A stretch of DNA of 64,000 bases, from assembly GCA_000825765.1 (NCBI GenBank), contig CDGH01000069.1, positions 1 through 64,000 on the forward strand, given 5' to 3'. A program made the position numbers and the translations under genes. Of this stretch, positions 32,809-43,233 are shown piece by piece. The notes beneath the pieces were generated by a model, which had not been told where the DNA came from, searched no databases, and saw only the letters and a program-made list of their open reading frames with translations. The stretch is from Ehrlichia minasensis (GTDB lineage: Bacteria > Pseudomonadota > Alphaproteobacteria > Rickettsiales > Anaplasmataceae). Within the stretch, counting starts at the first letter, position 1; each line of letters starts with the position of its first letter.

Positions 32809-33384
32809 ATGGAATTAATATTACTCTTTGATGGAAATACACCTGCCTTATATCCCACAAATATCTGTACTTATGATAAATCACAAGACGAATATACTAT
32901 AACTTATAATAGTCCTGATTTCTCAATAACCTCAACACATCCAGGTAATAATGTAGCTTTACATCAGTTGCATGCAGCAACATTTAAACAATGTTTTACA
33001 GTAAGTAGTATAACTCTACCAATCTCTCTACACTGTTTATATGGTAAAAACAAGCGTAATGAGAAGACGTATATAATTCTTGGTTTAGAATATAATTCAT
33101 TAGGAACCTTAGTAAAAAGAGGTGTAATTCTTAATAATGCAAACTTAGTATCTGCTGGTATTATACGCAACGATCTATCATATGAAGAAAATACAAAGAT
33201 TCTCTTTAATGATTTTAGTAATCACATAAAAACTGTACGTAATATTAGTACACCTCGTACATATAGGTTTGATTTTTTTAATGATGAAGGAAGTCTATTT
33301 CATACTGAATATAAAAATACAGTACTTGAAGAGACACAAGTAAATCCATCTACTGGTACTAATACATATGTCATGCATTTCTAG
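32809..33384 (+). CDS. DUF3023 family protein (isolated inverted copy, paralog 9)
   Basis: A 191-residue protein, intact, with MELILLFDGNTPALYPTNIC.YDK, LHQLHAATFKQCFTVSSITLP, LHCLYGKNKRNEK, GVILNNANLVSAG, ENTKILFNDFSNHIK and RTYRFDFFNDEGSLFHTEYKNT. It is about half identical to paralog 1 (8286) and ends in the same VMHF/VMHL. It lacks the G tract: the matching positions encode NKRNEK. It lies far from the array between ileS and argS, in opposite orientation, with duplicated flanks on both sides. Upstream promoter and downstream spacer are much better conserved than the coding part. Confidence 0.85.
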   Translation: MELILLFDGNTPALYPTNICTYDKSQDEYTITYNSPDFSITSTHPGNNVALHQLHAATFKQCFTVSSITLPISLHCLYGKNKRNEKTYIILGLEYNSLGTLVKRGVILNNANLVSAGIIRNDLSYEENTKILFNDFSNHIKTVRNISTPRTYRFDFFNDEGSLFHTEYKNTVLEETQVNPSTGTNTYVMHF

Positions 33385-33744
33385 AAAATTACACTTACAC
33401 TATTATTTTTTTACTATTAAAAACACATATTTTCAATCAATTAAATCTCATATTTAACATAATACTATAATTATTTAATATAACTGCTTACATAGTATTA
33501 TATAAATAAACTTTAAAAACCAAAATTGATCAAAAATACGTTTATTATATAATTTTGCAAAAAATTTTTACATATTATGTGTTGTATATATAAACAATTT
33601 TCATATTAGTTATTCTTAAAAATTATGAATTATTAAGTAATATCAATTGATTATATTCTTGAAATATATGAATTAGTAATTTTATACAGTTATACTCAGT
33701 TTAATTCCTGTTAAATTTGTTAATTATTAACAGATACAAAAATA
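33385..33744. other. Duplicated spacer, inverted copy of 7930-8285
   Basis: No gene. The first 80 or so bases match the spacer after paralog 1 at roughly 90% by eye, the middle is more diverged, and the last 60 bases before 33745 match the nuoJ leader with about four differences. The nuoJ -10 box survives at 33691-33696; the -35 side is deleted. Confidence 0.75.
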
Positions 33745-33835
33745 ATGGTTTACTTTTTTTTTCACTTTTCTGTCGATAGTATTATAACCTGTAGTTTACT
33801 TATCAAAATCTAATGTTGATATACCTAAATACATT
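33745..33835 (+). pseudogene. nuoJ: nuoJ 5' fragment (about 30 codons, decayed)
   Basis: The ATG at 33745 opens MVYFFF, matching nuoJ MVYFLF. Pieces of the next codons (TTTCACTTTT, ATAGTATT, CTGTAGTTTA) follow with small deletions, and the similarity fades before the argS stop region. It marks one end of the inverted duplication. Confidence 0.75.
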
Positions 33836-33864
33836 TTATGTACAAAATTAAGTACACATTTGTA

Positions 33865-35595
33865 CTATTTCATTTCTTCTAAAGGAATTATAGAAAATAT
33901 CTTTAATCCACTGCTAATAATATATGCTACAGCTTTAGCTAAATATATTCTCGCAGATGTAAGATTTATATCATCATCCACTATAAAACGTCTGTTTACA
34001 TCCTTATTCCCATAACCCCATAACATATGAAAAGTTTCAGCAATTTCTATCAAATAAAAAGTTATACGATGCGGCTCTGCAGTTTTTGCAGATAGTTCAA
34101 TTACATTTAACCATTTTGCTAACAACTTAATTAATAATATTTCCTCTTTTGAAGATAATACAGAAAAATCAGTATCTTCTATTTTTAAAATGTTTGGAGC
34201 ATTACGCATTAATGAATAAACACGAGCATGAGCATACTGTACATAAAATATTGGATTATTTTTAGATTGCTCAACTACTTTAACAAAATCAAAATCCAAA
34301 ACTGCATCACTTTTACGAGTCAACATGATAAACCTTACTACATCTATACCAACTTCTTCTATAACATCCTTGATAGTAAGAAATTCTCCAGATCTTTTTG
34401 ACATCTTTACTTGAACTCCATTGTTAAGGAAATTCACAATATTATGTAACTTTACATCTATAGTGGCAGTATTATCACTTAATGCTTTCACAGCAGCTTT
34501 TAATCTTTTTACATATCCAACATGATCACATCCTAATTCCAATATCATATGTTGAAAACCACGTGATATTTTATCAAAATGATATGCTATATCATTTGCA
34601 AAATAAGTCCAACTACCATCAACTTTTTGTAACGCTCTATCCACATCATCTCCAAAATCAGTAGATTTAAACAACATTTGCGTCCTAGGCTTCCAATGAT
34701 GATTTTCTGTTCCTTTTGGCTGATCTAATACACCATAATATATCAGTTTTTTATCCTTCAAAAGATTAACACATTTTTCCACAACATTATTCTTTAGCAA
34801 TGCTGCCTCCGATGTAAAAACATCATGTTTAATTCCCAGTAATGCAAGATCCTGTTTTATAAGATCAAGAAGATGTTTAAGAGATATATCACGTATAATT
34901 TTCATCTTCTGAGCAGAACTCATTTCTAACAAGTCTGTACCATACTTTTCATATAAAAGCTGACCTATTTCCTTTAAATACAATCCTGGATATAACCCAC
35001 TACCTATAACAATATCCTGACCAGCAGCTTCTTTATATCTCAAATATACAGATTCAACCAACACATCTATTTGTGTACCAGCATCATTTATATAATATTC
35101 CCTAACAACTTGATACCCTACTTTTGATAATAAGTTTGCTAATACATCACCAAATATAGCTCCACGAGCATGCCCTATATGCATTGGCCCAGTAGGGTTA
35201 GCAGAAACAAACTCTATATTAACTTTACGACCATTTCCTATATTAATATTAGCAAAATCTTCCTTTAACATATTAATAGAAGATATTACTTCATACCAAA
35301 CATAAAGAGAGAGGTTGAAATTGATAAAGCCCGGCTTTACAACACTAATATTGGATATTTCTTTAATATTAGAAAGCTCACGCAGTAATATTTCCGCAAC
35401 ATCCAATGGATCTTTTTTAACATACTTGCTTAAAATTAACGCAGCATTGGTATATAAGTCTCCATGATCATGATTATTAGGATAATCAACTATTAACTTA
35501 CTCAATATAACATCATCTAATACTATTAATTTCTTAGCACTTAACACATGCAATTTTTCAACTATGCAATCTTTAATTGTATTAATCAAATTCAT
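33865..35595 (-). CDS. argS: Arginyl-tRNA synthetase
   Basis: Charges tRNA-Arg. The 576 residues have the ArgRS-specific N-terminal Add-1 domain (1-110), then the class I catalytic core with [18 protein letters not shown] (HIGH 139-142) and KMSKR (397-401), and a helical anticodon-binding C-terminus. NDAGTQID and [13 protein letters not shown] are also typical. The ATG at 35595 fits the family start. It is not in an operon; its 3' end faces the nuoJ fragment. Confidence 0.97.
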   Translation of the reverse strand: MNLINTIKDCIVEKLHVLSAKKLIVLDDVILSKLIVDYPNNHDHGDLYTNAALILSKYVKKDPLDVAEILLRELSNIKEISNISVVKPGFINFNLSLYVWYEVISSINMLKEDFANINIGNGRKVNIEFVSANPTGPMHIGHARGAIFGDVLANLLSKVGYQVVREYYINDAGTQIDVLVESVYLRYKEAAGQDIVIGSGLYPGLYLKEIGQLLYEKYGTDLLEMSSAQKMKIIRDISLKHLLDLIKQDLALLGIKHDVFTSEAALLKNNVVEKCVNLLKDKKLIYYGVLDQPKGTENHHWKPRTQMLFKSTDFGDDVDRALQKVDGSWTYFANDIAYHFDKISRGFQHMILELGCDHVGYVKRLKAAVKALSDNTATIDVKLHNIVNFLNNGVQVKMSKRSGEFLTIKDVIEEVGIDVVRFIMLTRKSDAVLDFDFVKVVEQSKNNPIFYVQYAHARVYSLMRNAPNILKIEDTDFSVLSSKEEILLIKLLAKWLNVIELSAKTAEPHRITFYLIEIAETFHMLWGYGNKDVNRRFIVDDDINLTSARIYLAKAVAYIISSGLKIFSIIPLEEMK

Positions 35596-35893
35596 CTATA
35601 TCATTCTCTTATAATTTTCACCTATTATACAGCTTTCTTACAATATTAAAAGCAAGCATATATATTATTTTATTGATTCATAGCTTAACAAAAATCAAAT
35701 AACTATTAAATTATTTACTATAAGTATAAAATATTAAAATCATTCTTAAATATTACAAATATTAAAATAAGTTATTTAATTATAAATAACTTACCCAATG
35801 CTATAAGCCATTGGTAAATCACCTTTCTTACAACAGATTTATATATTCCAAATTTTACTTTCACATGTATGATAGTATATTCATTATAATTAA

Positions 35894-36640
35894 ATGAGTT
35901 TTAGTGTGAGATGGCAAGACCAAGGAATAGTCATTGCAATAAGAAAATACGGTGATGATAAAACCATAGTTTCTATTTTTACACAAAAACACGGATTAAA
36001 AAAAGGATTAGCAAGATACCACAACAAAACAATTCAAAAATTACAAATAGGAGATTATGTTAATGTAACATGGAGCGCAAAATTAATAAGTAATTTAGGC
36101 TACTTTAAATACGAACTAATTAAATCAACTTTATACCATTACATACACAACAATCTTAAAACAATGTGTATAGCTTTCTTTACTGCCATACTAGATCAAG
36201 TATTACCAGAAAATGAAGAAAATTATACCATCTATAACTATTTAGATATTTTCATGAATTCAGTACAAAATAAGGATATTAATTGGCAAATTAAATATCT
36301 TACATTAGAATTAACTTTACTATCAGAACTAGGATTTGGACTAGATTTATCACAATGTGCAGTAAACAATACAAATGAAAACCTAATATTCATTTCACCA
36401 AAAACCGGAAAAGCAATATCACAAACTGTTGGATTACCATATCAAAAAAGCTTATTACCTTTACCTCCACTATTATATAACGTGTATAATAACTATACTT
36501 ACAAGTACTCTAAAACAGATTTTAAGGTAAGCCTCAATGTAATAGGATATTTTTTAAAAAAACATTTTCTAACAGAAAAAAATACAACATTAATAAAATA
36601 TAGAGATGAAATAATTAAACTTATAGATTTACAAGACTAA
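35894..36640 (+). CDS. recO: DNA repair protein RecO
   Basis: Helps load RecA at gapped DNA together with RecR. It has 248 residues. The N-terminal OB-fold (1-75) starts WQDQGIVIAIRKYGDDKTIVSIFT and includes HGLKKGLAR. A helical C-terminal part contains LTLLSELGFGLDLSQCAV and a following ISPKTGKAIS segment. Only one of the four zinc-type cysteines of some RecO proteins is present, as in many alphaproteobacteria. RecFOR-type repair would support recombination between the repeats seen here, though that is inference. Confidence 0.9.
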   Translation: MSFSVRWQDQGIVIAIRKYGDDKTIVSIFTQKHGLKKGLARYHNKTIQKLQIGDYVNVTWSAKLISNLGYFKYELIKSTLYHYIHNNLKTMCIAFFTAILDQVLPENEENYTIYNYLDIFMNSVQNKDINWQIKYLTLELTLLSELGFGLDLSQCAVNNTNENLIFISPKTGKAISQTVGLPYQKSLLPLPPLLYNVYNNYTYKYSKTDFKVSLNVIGYFLKKHFLTEKNTTLIKYRDEIIKLIDLQD

Positions 36641-36845
36641 CATTTGACATTTTTAATAATCACCGAAAACACTTTTCTAACAATTCAATAACAAATTTCA
36701 CTTTAACTACATATCTACTAATTTTTATATGTTGAATTAATATAAGTTTTATTTAAATAGCTTAAAAAAATGTACTTATTAAAAATATATTTACAATTAT
36801 ACAATATAATCATAGATTAAAATTATTTTATACAGTGGTTAGATT

Positions 36846-37412
36846 ATGGACGGGAATGAAGGAGGTGGTGGGATAAATGTATCCGCTTTACAATCCTATT
36901 TACATCAACAGCAAACTGCTAGTGGTCCACCAGAAGATGAAGAAACTGTATTTTCAGTTATGGTATTTCTTGCTTGGTTTTATAAAAATGTACCATGCTA
37001 TCTTGACAGTGCAACAGGAAATGTATGTGCTTCTGTTACCTCTTTAGGTATGAATTTGCCAACCACAGTAGTTTTTGGATCTGAAATGACTAAAAATATT
37101 TTTGGATTGCCTAAATTACTACCAGACCCACAATCAGGAGATGCTACTGGCAGTGGTGATACTGGAGGCAGTGCAGATGACGTAGCTGCTGCTGGAGGAT
37201 CGGAAGATCCAGATGCTATGCAAATTGTACATCCTGATGATCCATATGCTCCAGATAATTATCCTCATGCAGATCAAGATGTCACTGCTGCTGCAGGTCA
37301 TGGATTAGATGAAGCTGCATTACAGCAGGAACCAGAATATCATCATGAAAGATCTCCAAGCCCTACTCCAGCTACACAACAAAATGCTCAATATGATCAC
37401 GATTTCCATTAA
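36846..37412 (+). CDS. Acidic orphan protein, 188 residues, function unknown
   Basis: I do not recognise a family. Residues 1-100 contain a Gly-rich start (MDGNEGGGGINVS), a Gln/His segment and a hydrophobic stretch TVFSVMVFLAWFYKNVPCYL (about 34-53). From about 110 to the end the chain is acidic and disordered-looking, rich in Asp, Gly, Ala, Pro, Gln and His (DPDAMQIVHPDDPYAPDNYP), ending DHDFH. Codon use is richer in G and C than neighbours. No cleavable signal peptide is evident. Acidic, low-complexity Ehrlichia proteins are often immunoreactive or secreted, which makes this a candidate, no more. No partner genes. Confidence 0.7.
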   Translation: MDGNEGGGGINVSALQSYLHQQQTASGPPEDEETVFSVMVFLAWFYKNVPCYLDSATGNVCASVTSLGMNLPTTVVFGSEMTKNIFGLPKLLPDPQSGDATGSGDTGGSADDVAAAGGSEDPDAMQIVHPDDPYAPDNYPHADQDVTAAAGHGLDEAALQQEPEYHHERSPSPTPATQQNAQYDHDFH

Positions 37413-38138
37413 CAATTATAAAGTACATTTTATTTATATCAGCACATTTAAACACATTATGAATTACAATAAATTAGCTTATTACAAAATTTCAGTTACT
37501 ACTCATCATAAACTACAATACTTAATATAATTGCTATATGATTCTTCACATTTATATTTTCATTAAATAAGTAATTTTAATAATTATCTATGTAAAAAAT
37601 TTAAGAAAAGCTAATGTAGAAATTACTGACACATAATTCTCATAATTACTCACATATTTCAGTAAAAAATTCACTGTCCACTAATATGTAATTCTTCACA
37701 AAACTAATACAGTTCTTATGATCCAAACTTCCATACTATAGAACCACACTAAGTACAGCTAGGTATGATATTCAGTATAAGAATATCCAAATGACAGCTT
37801 TTTCTCTACAATCTAACTATATGGAAACATAGTTAGTATTATCATTGATAAATAATGCACATAATATAACATTCAAGAATACTATAAATCAGCACATATT
37901 AATAAAAAAAAATTAAGATGCCACTTACTATAAGCATTAAATTAAAATAACTGAAATATAAGACAACATTCTATATTTTTATACCTACACCAAGTAGTTA
38001 TATATTAACTTGTAATTTTTTTAAGAGACTTATTGCTATAACAAACCATACTGTATAGTAACATATCAAAGAATTAAAATATAATAAAAACAATATTAAT
38101 AAAATACGTTATTACAACATAGATAATTAAGAAAGAAA
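37413..38138. other. 0.7-kb spacer, nothing recognised
   Basis: No plausible coding sequence on either strand; the plus-strand open stretch at 37309-37530 is an out-of-frame read of the acidic orphan. It ends at tRNA-Pro. Confidence 0.55.
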
Positions 38139-38215
38139 TGGTCGGAGCGGAGAGATTCGAACTCCCGACCACTTGGTCCCAAACCAAGTGCGCTACCAGG
38201 CTGCGCTACGCTCCG
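38139..38215 (-). tRNA. tRNA-Pro (anticodon UGG), CCA encoded
   Basis: A 77-base cloverleaf. The acceptor CGGAGCG pairs with CGCTCCG, with discriminator A and CCA (38139-38141). The anticodon stem CTTGG/CCAAG holds the loop TTTGGGA, anticodon TGG. The T-arm has GTTCGAATC. UGG can read all four Pro codons when modified, fitting a minimal tRNA set. Confidence 0.98.
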
Positions 38216-38273
38216 GAAAAAACATTCAATTACTATCCTACCAAGAATACATATTATATCAATAAAATAATTC

Positions 38274-38981
38274 TTGTTATTCAATAAAAATAATTTATCA
38301 TTTTACTTTAACATAATAAATAATAAGCATATATCTACTATTGTAAAGACTGCTAAAGGACGTAAAATTTCTTCCACAAGGTGGCTGCACAGACAATTAA
38401 ATGACCCTTACGTTGCATTAGCAAAAAAACAAGGCTATAGGTCCAGGTCTGCATTTAAACTTATAGAAATGGACAACAAGTTTTCTATATTTAAAAAAGG
38501 ACAATATGTACTTGACTTAGGTTCATTTCCTGGTGGATGGTCTCAATTTGCAGCACAAAAAGTTTCACATGGCAATAATAATTTAGTATTCTCTGTAGAT
38601 ATCCAGAATATGGATGCAATTCCTAATGTTACATTTATTAAATGCGATATTTCAAATGAAATAGAAATACTAAACTGCAAATTTAATAACAAAAAATTTG
38701 ATGTTATTTTATCAGATATGGCACCAAAGGCATGTGGAAATAAACAAGTTGACCATGCAAACATAATTAATTTATGTGAAATGTCACTCGATATAGTAAT
38801 AAAATTTGCAAGAGAAAATGGAACATTTATTACCAAAATTTTACAAGGAGAATACGAAAAAGAATTTTATCAATCAATGAAATCTAATTTCAAATCTGTA
38901 AAATATTTCAAGCCAAAAGCAAGTAGAAAAGATTCATCAGAAATATATTTAGTAGGATTAGGATTTAAAAAAGATTTGTAA
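38274..38981 (+). CDS. rlmE: 23S rRNA (uridine-2552 2'-O)-methyltransferase
   Basis: FtsJ/RrmJ family enzyme that methylates U2552 in the A-loop of 23S rRNA. The catalytic tetrad is visible as Lys62 ([10 protein letters not shown]), Asp148 (LSDMAP), Lys188 (TKILQG) and Glu223, with a SAM-binding segment [12 protein letters not shown] (80-91). The usual LGAAPGGW is changed to LGSFPGGW. The start is uncertain: the frame opens with TTG at 38274, no ATG precedes the conserved part, and family similarity begins near residue 26 ([12 protein letters not shown]), so a start at a nearby ATT or ATA codon is possible. Confidence 0.92.
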   Translation: MLFNKNNLSFYFNIINNKHISTIVKTAKGRKISSTRWLHRQLNDPYVALAKKQGYRSRSAFKLIEMDNKFSIFKKGQYVLDLGSFPGGWSQFAAQKVSHGNNNLVFSVDIQNMDAIPNVTFIKCDISNEIEILNCKFNNKKFDVILSDMAPKACGNKQVDHANIINLCEMSLDIVIKFARENGTFITKILQGEYEKEFYQSMKSNFKSVKYFKPKASRKDSSEIYLVGLGFKKDL

Positions 38982-39177
38982 TAGATTTAAACAAACACAA
39001 TATGCTGATAATGCTGCATTAATACATAGCATTAACAAATATTATTAAAATTTTCTACAAATAGCAAAAATTACTTTACATAACTAACAATAGATATATA
39101 AAGTTGCTACTAATTATTAAAAGATTAATTAAATATCTTAATAACATATTATATTAATTAAATAAATTAAATATACT

Positions 39178-40683
39178 ATGATAGCACAAGTAAAAAGTGT
39201 AGCATTCTATGGAATAAATACAATAAATGTTGAAGTACAAATACACATTGCAAAGGGTATACCAGCATTTAATATTGTCGGACTACCAGATAAAGCAATA
39301 GCTGAATCTCGTGAACGTATAAGAGCAGCATTAAATTCGATCAATTTATCATTACCATCACAAAGAATTACTATAAACTTATCTCCTGCAGATTTGTTTA
39401 AAGAAGGAAGTCATTATGATCTACCTATTGCTGTAGGATTACTCATGACAATTGGCATAATACCAAAAATCAATGATTTGCCATACATCATATTAGGAGA
39501 ATTAGCACTTGATGCTTCAATAACTTCAGTTTCAGGAGTATTACCAGCTGCTATAAGTGCACAAAAGCAAAAAATTGGAATAATCTGTCCATACAACAAC
39601 GGAGAAGAAGCATCATTAATCAAAAACATTCCAATATTATCACCTAAACATCTTACATCACTGATAAATTATTTTAATAAAAATGAGACTATACCAACTA
39701 CAAGTAACAAACTGCTTATAGAAAATCCAGAATATTTGGATATGAAGGATGTAAAAGGACAATCCATTGCAAAAAGAGCATTAGAAATTGCTGCAGCTGG
39801 AGGACACAATGTATTAATGGTAGGACCACCAGGTACTGGAAAATCAATGATAGCAAAAAGACTACCTGGAATATTACCAGATTTAACCTATGAACAAATA
39901 ATAGAAATAAACACTATAAAGAGCATCACAAAAAAATGTAATAACTCAATATCAACTACACGACCTTTTCGTGATCCGCACAGTTCATTATCAATAGCAG
40001 CTATGGTAGGAGGAGGAAAATACGTAAAGCCCGGAGAAATTACATTAGCTCATCAAGGTATACTATTTCTAGATGAGTTACCAGAATTCTCAAGATCAGT
40101 ATTAGATGCTTTAAGACAACCATTAGAAAATAAAGAAATCCTAATATCAAGAGCAAATCTTAATATAAAATATCCAGCAAATTTTCAATTAATAGCAGCA
40201 ATGAACCCATGTAGATGTGGTTACTTTGGTGATCCATCAAAAGCATGTTCTAAAGCACCTAAATGTGCAATTGAATACCAAAATAAAATTTCTGGACCAT
40301 TAAATGACAGAATAGATATACATATAGAAGTACCATACGTAAATATGCTATCACACGATAATTACAAAATATCAGAAAATTCAAAAATAATAAAAGAACG
40401 TGTCATTCTTGCACAAAAGTTACAAAAAACTCGCTATGGTAACTCTTTTAACAATGCAACAATATCAGAAAATATGTTAACAAAATTTTTAATACCAGAT
40501 AAGTCTGGAATGCAGCTTCTTAGAAATGTACTACAAGAAAAAAATACATCTGCAAGGGAATATATAAAAATTCTCAAAGTTGCTAGGACTATAGCTGATC
40601 TAGCTTTATCAGAATTTATATCATATAACCATATCGCAGAATCATTATCTTATACTAAACAAAAATATATAAAAAGAATATAA
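39178..40683 (+). CDS. comM: YifB/ComM-family Mg-chelatase-like AAA+ ATPase
   Basis: A 501-residue protein with a Lon-like N-terminal ChlI domain (1-165), a central AAA+ core and a ChlI_C tail. Walker A is GPPGTGKS (216-223) and Walker B ILFLDE (295-300). MNPCRCGYFGDP and following cysteines form a probable metal site. ComM is a hexameric branch-migration helicase that aids integration of DNA in natural transformation. Ehrlichia is not known to be transformable, so a role in recombination in general is more likely. It stands alone on the plus strand. Confidence 0.93.
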   Translation: MIAQVKSVAFYGINTINVEVQIHIAKGIPAFNIVGLPDKAIAESRERIRAALNSINLSLPSQRITINLSPADLFKEGSHYDLPIAVGLLMTIGIIPKINDLPYIILGELALDASITSVSGVLPAAISAQKQKIGIICPYNNGEEASLIKNIPILSPKHLTSLINYFNKNETIPTTSNKLLIENPEYLDMKDVKGQSIAKRALEIAAAGGHNVLMVGPPGTGKSMIAKRLPGILPDLTYEQIIEINTIKSITKKCNNSISTTRPFRDPHSSLSIAAMVGGGKYVKPGEITLAHQGILFLDELPEFSRSVLDALRQPLENKEILISRANLNIKYPANFQLIAAMNPCRCGYFGDPSKACSKAPKCAIEYQNKISGPLNDRIDIHIEVPYVNMLSHDNYKISENSKIIKERVILAQKLQKTRYGNSFNNATISENMLTKFLIPDKSGMQLLRNVLQEKNTSAREYIKILKVARTIADLALSEFISYNHIAESLSYTKQKYIKRI

Positions 40684-40818
40684 AGTTTTCAATAAACAAA
40701 TTATAAACTAATTAATAATATATTTAACATATTATTAGCTAAGTTAATGTATTTTCTTGATTTTTCATTTATTATTAATTAATATTAGATTAAATAATTA
40801 ATTTATAGGTTAACAACT

Positions 40819-41166
40819 ATGAAAAATTCAACATTCCAAACTGCACTTCTTAATACAATTGGTGTATTTTCTACTGCAATGGCATTATTGTCTGGAATTG
40901 CTACTGGAATTACAATAACTAGTATTTTATCTAATGCAAAAATCCCAGGCACAGATCCATCTATTGGAAGCTTGTTGGCCTTATTAGCATCTACTGCAAT
41001 ATTTTCTTTAGTAGCTATAGGTTCTTTAGTAGGATCACGTGCATTACCAATATTCCAACAACCAAATACAGAAGAACAAGAGCCAGAGCCAAGGTCAGCA
41101 TTTACGGATAGTGATGATCATAGTCTTACATTGAGAAGAAATGCTAGTCACCAACATGTTCAGTAG
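40819..41166 (+). CDS. Small membrane protein, 115 residues, unknown
   Basis: No family recognised. It has two hydrophobic segments, about 10-37 (LLNTIGVFSTAMALLSGIAT) and 48-73 (LLALLASTAIFSLVAIGSLV), separated by a short loop with Pro and Asp. A hydrophilic tail of about 40 residues follows (NTEEQEPEPRSAF, then a His/Arg-rich end). The tail probably faces the cytoplasm. Small two-helix proteins of this kind are common in Ehrlichia and are sometimes inclusion- or host-directed, but nothing here proves it. Upstream GGTTAACAACT gives a weak ribosome site. Confidence 0.65.
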   Translation: MKNSTFQTALLNTIGVFSTAMALLSGIATGITITSILSNAKIPGTDPSIGSLLALLASTAIFSLVAIGSLVGSRALPIFQQPNTEEQEPEPRSAFTDSDDHSLTLRRNASHQHVQ

Positions 41167-41284
41167 CCTCCCATTAAGATATATACAAGCTGTCTAATTA
41201 TATGAAGATACTAAGTACGACATTATAGCAATTTCATAGTGTCGTACAAATATTTTATGTGAACCTCTTACTATCATATACTGC

Positions 41285-42124
41285 TTATATCATTAAATTA
41301 TACATAAGCGCATGTTTTAATCTGTAATTGAACTCTGCTCCATATATAAAAAATATACTTAAAATATAAAAAAACAATAATGATGCAATAATGCCAGCCA
41401 AACTACCATATATTATGTTCAATTGTTGAAATGTTTTTATATACCAAGTAAAAATAAAAGATGAACACGTCCATAAAAAAGTAACCAATATTGCACCAGG
41501 TATAACATTTATCAGACTTTGCTTAATATTTGGCACAATAAAATATAATAAAGCAATAGATATAAACAACATTAATTCAATAATTGCGTATTTAAAATAT
41601 GCCAAATTTTTATCTAACATTTCATAAATAACTGGCAGTAAAATTATAGATACCATAGCAATAGTTATTGTTACTGTAATCATAAGAAACTGAAAAATAC
41701 TTAATAACCTACGAAAAACATAAGAAGGTGGGCTAGAAACTCTATATGCTTTATTCAAGATAGTTCTTATCCCTTCCACAGCAGATGAAGAAGTCCATAC
41801 CGTTCCTATAATTGCCAATGTTAATAAGCTGTGGGGAGGTCCTGATATTATTTCTTGAACTCTTGGCATAATTCCTGAAATAATTTCACTAGGAACATTA
41901 TCACTAATTAACAGAATTAACTTTTCACTAATGCTAATATCATAATAATTCAACAACTGAGCTACATTTGATACCAATGCCATCAAAAATACCAAAAAAG
42001 GAAATATCGATAATAATATAATAAATGATAAATATCCAGCATGTTCTATACCATCATGCTTTACCACATCAACCATTGCATAATATACACATTTAATAAA
42101 ACACTTTGCCACTCTTATTAACAT
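41285..42124 (-). CDS. YihY/virulence factor BrkB family inner membrane protein
   Basis: A 279-residue integral membrane protein with about six helices. Family features are HAGYLSFIILLSIFPFLVFL, the VWTSSSAVEGIRTILNKAYRV segment and the C-terminal TWYIKTF.QLNIIYGSLAGI and FFIYGAEFNYRL motifs. The family was once misnamed ribonuclease BN. Its function is uncertain; transport or envelope roles are proposed. It converges on the 115-residue membrane protein gene and has no operon partner. Confidence 0.92.
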   Translation of the reverse strand: MLIRVAKCFIKCVYYAMVDVVKHDGIEHAGYLSFIILLSIFPFLVFLMALVSNVAQLLNYYDISISEKLILLISDNVPSEIISGIMPRVQEIISGPPHSLLTLAIIGTVWTSSSAVEGIRTILNKAYRVSSPPSYVFRRLLSIFQFLMITVTITIAMVSIILLPVIYEMLDKNLAYFKYAIIELMLFISIALLYFIVPNIKQSLINVIPGAILVTFLWTCSSFIFTWYIKTFQQLNIIYGSLAGIIASLLFFYILSIFFIYGAEFNYRLKHALMYNLMI

Positions 42125-42288
42125 ATTTTCATTGCCTTTAATAAAAATTACTGAATTACATAAAGATTAAAAATATAAAATTTTTATTCAAATTTGAAAA
42201 AACGATAGACTTTAATACTATAAACTATGTTATAACAAATGACATATTTTTAACTAAATAAAATACATCACACACTTAAAACAATACT

Positions 42289-43233
42289 ATGAAGGAATTT
42301 GAATATATTAAAAACTATATATATAAACTAGACAATGATTCATTAATAGGAGATGATGCTGCTATTATTGATCACACAAATAAATTATTAGTAACAAAAG
42401 ACATACTTATAGAAGGTATACATTTTTTTAAGAATTGTAACCCAACTATATTAGCAAAAAAAGCCATTAGATCCAATTTATCAGATATTGCAGCTATGGG
42501 ATCTATACCCTATGGATATTGTTTAGGATTAGTCTTACCTTATAATATAACTAAAGACTGGTGGCAAAATTTTACCAACAGTTTAAAAGAAGAACACGAA
42601 GAATTTAACATTAAGCTACTAGGAGGTGATACAACATCCCACAAAGAAGATAAAATTATAATCAGCATTACTGCATTTGGAACTAGTAATGGTAATATAT
42701 TAAAAAGATCAGAAGCAAAAATTGGAGACTTTATTTATGTAAGTGGAAATATCGGAGATGCAGCACTCGGATTACTGATATACAGAAAAATAATCAAAAA
42801 AAATTATAATAACTTAACAAACAAATATGATATACCTCAACCAAGGATTAGCTTAGGAATTAGTATTAATAACATTGCATCTTCATGCATAGACATTTCA
42901 GATGGATTAATACAAGATCTTGAACATATCTGTCACTCATCGCAAGTAGGAGCAGAAATATACTTAGATAAAATACCTCTATCAAATGAAGCACAAGAAA
43001 TTATAAATAACTCACCTAAATACATAGATAACATCTTATCTGGAGGAGATGACTATGAATTAATATTCACAACCAGTCCTTATTTTTCTCACATAATAAA
43101 AGAAATATCCTACAAAAATAAAATAAAGATAAGCAAAATAGGAGAAATAACACCGGGAAACTCTGTAATACTTTATGACAAAAATAGAAATATTATTACA
43201 TTAAACAACAAAGGATTTAACCATTTCGCATAA
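42289..43233 (+). CDS. thiL: Thiamine-monophosphate kinase
   Basis: Phosphorylates thiamine monophosphate to the active cofactor thiamine diphosphate using ATP. It has 314 residues of the PurM-like fold. SLIGDDAAII (18-27) binds metal and nucleotide. Further motifs are DILIEGIHFF, RSNLSDIAAMGSIP, LLGGDTTSH, DISDGLIQDL and LSGGDDYELIF. It agrees with the known ability of Ehrlichia to make its own cofactors. It stands alone; its 3' end converges on dnaQ. Confidence 0.95.
   Translation: MKEFEYIKNYIYKLDNDSLIGDDAAIIDHTNKLLVTKDILIEGIHFFKNCNPTILAKKAIRSNLSDIAAMGSIPYGYCLGLVLPYNITKDWWQNFTNSLKEEHEEFNIKLLGGDTTSHKEDKIIISITAFGTSNGNILKRSEAKIGDFIYVSGNIGDAALGLLIYRKIIKKNYNNLTNKYDIPQPRISLGISINNIASSCIDISDGLIQDLEHICHSSQVGAEIYLDKIPLSNEAQEIINNSPKYIDNILSGGDDYELIFTTSPYFSHIIKEISYKNKIKISKIGEITPGNSVILYDKNRNIITLNNKGFNHFA

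Noticed and set aside
31779-33864. Insertion sequence or phage as the cause of the ileS-argS insertion
   Set aside because: No transposase, integrase, terminal inverted repeats or target-site duplication can be seen. The content is chromosomal DNA copied from 7840-9090.
37309-37530. Plus-strand 73-codon frame overlapping the acidic orphan
   Set aside because: It starts inside the orphan in another frame and continues into A+T-rich spacer with low-complexity content.
38096-38284. Minus-strand open stretch of 62 codons over tRNA-Pro
   Set aside because: It reads through the tRNA gene. Spurious proteins ending in similar serine/glycine-rich text are a known artefact of translating tRNA genes.
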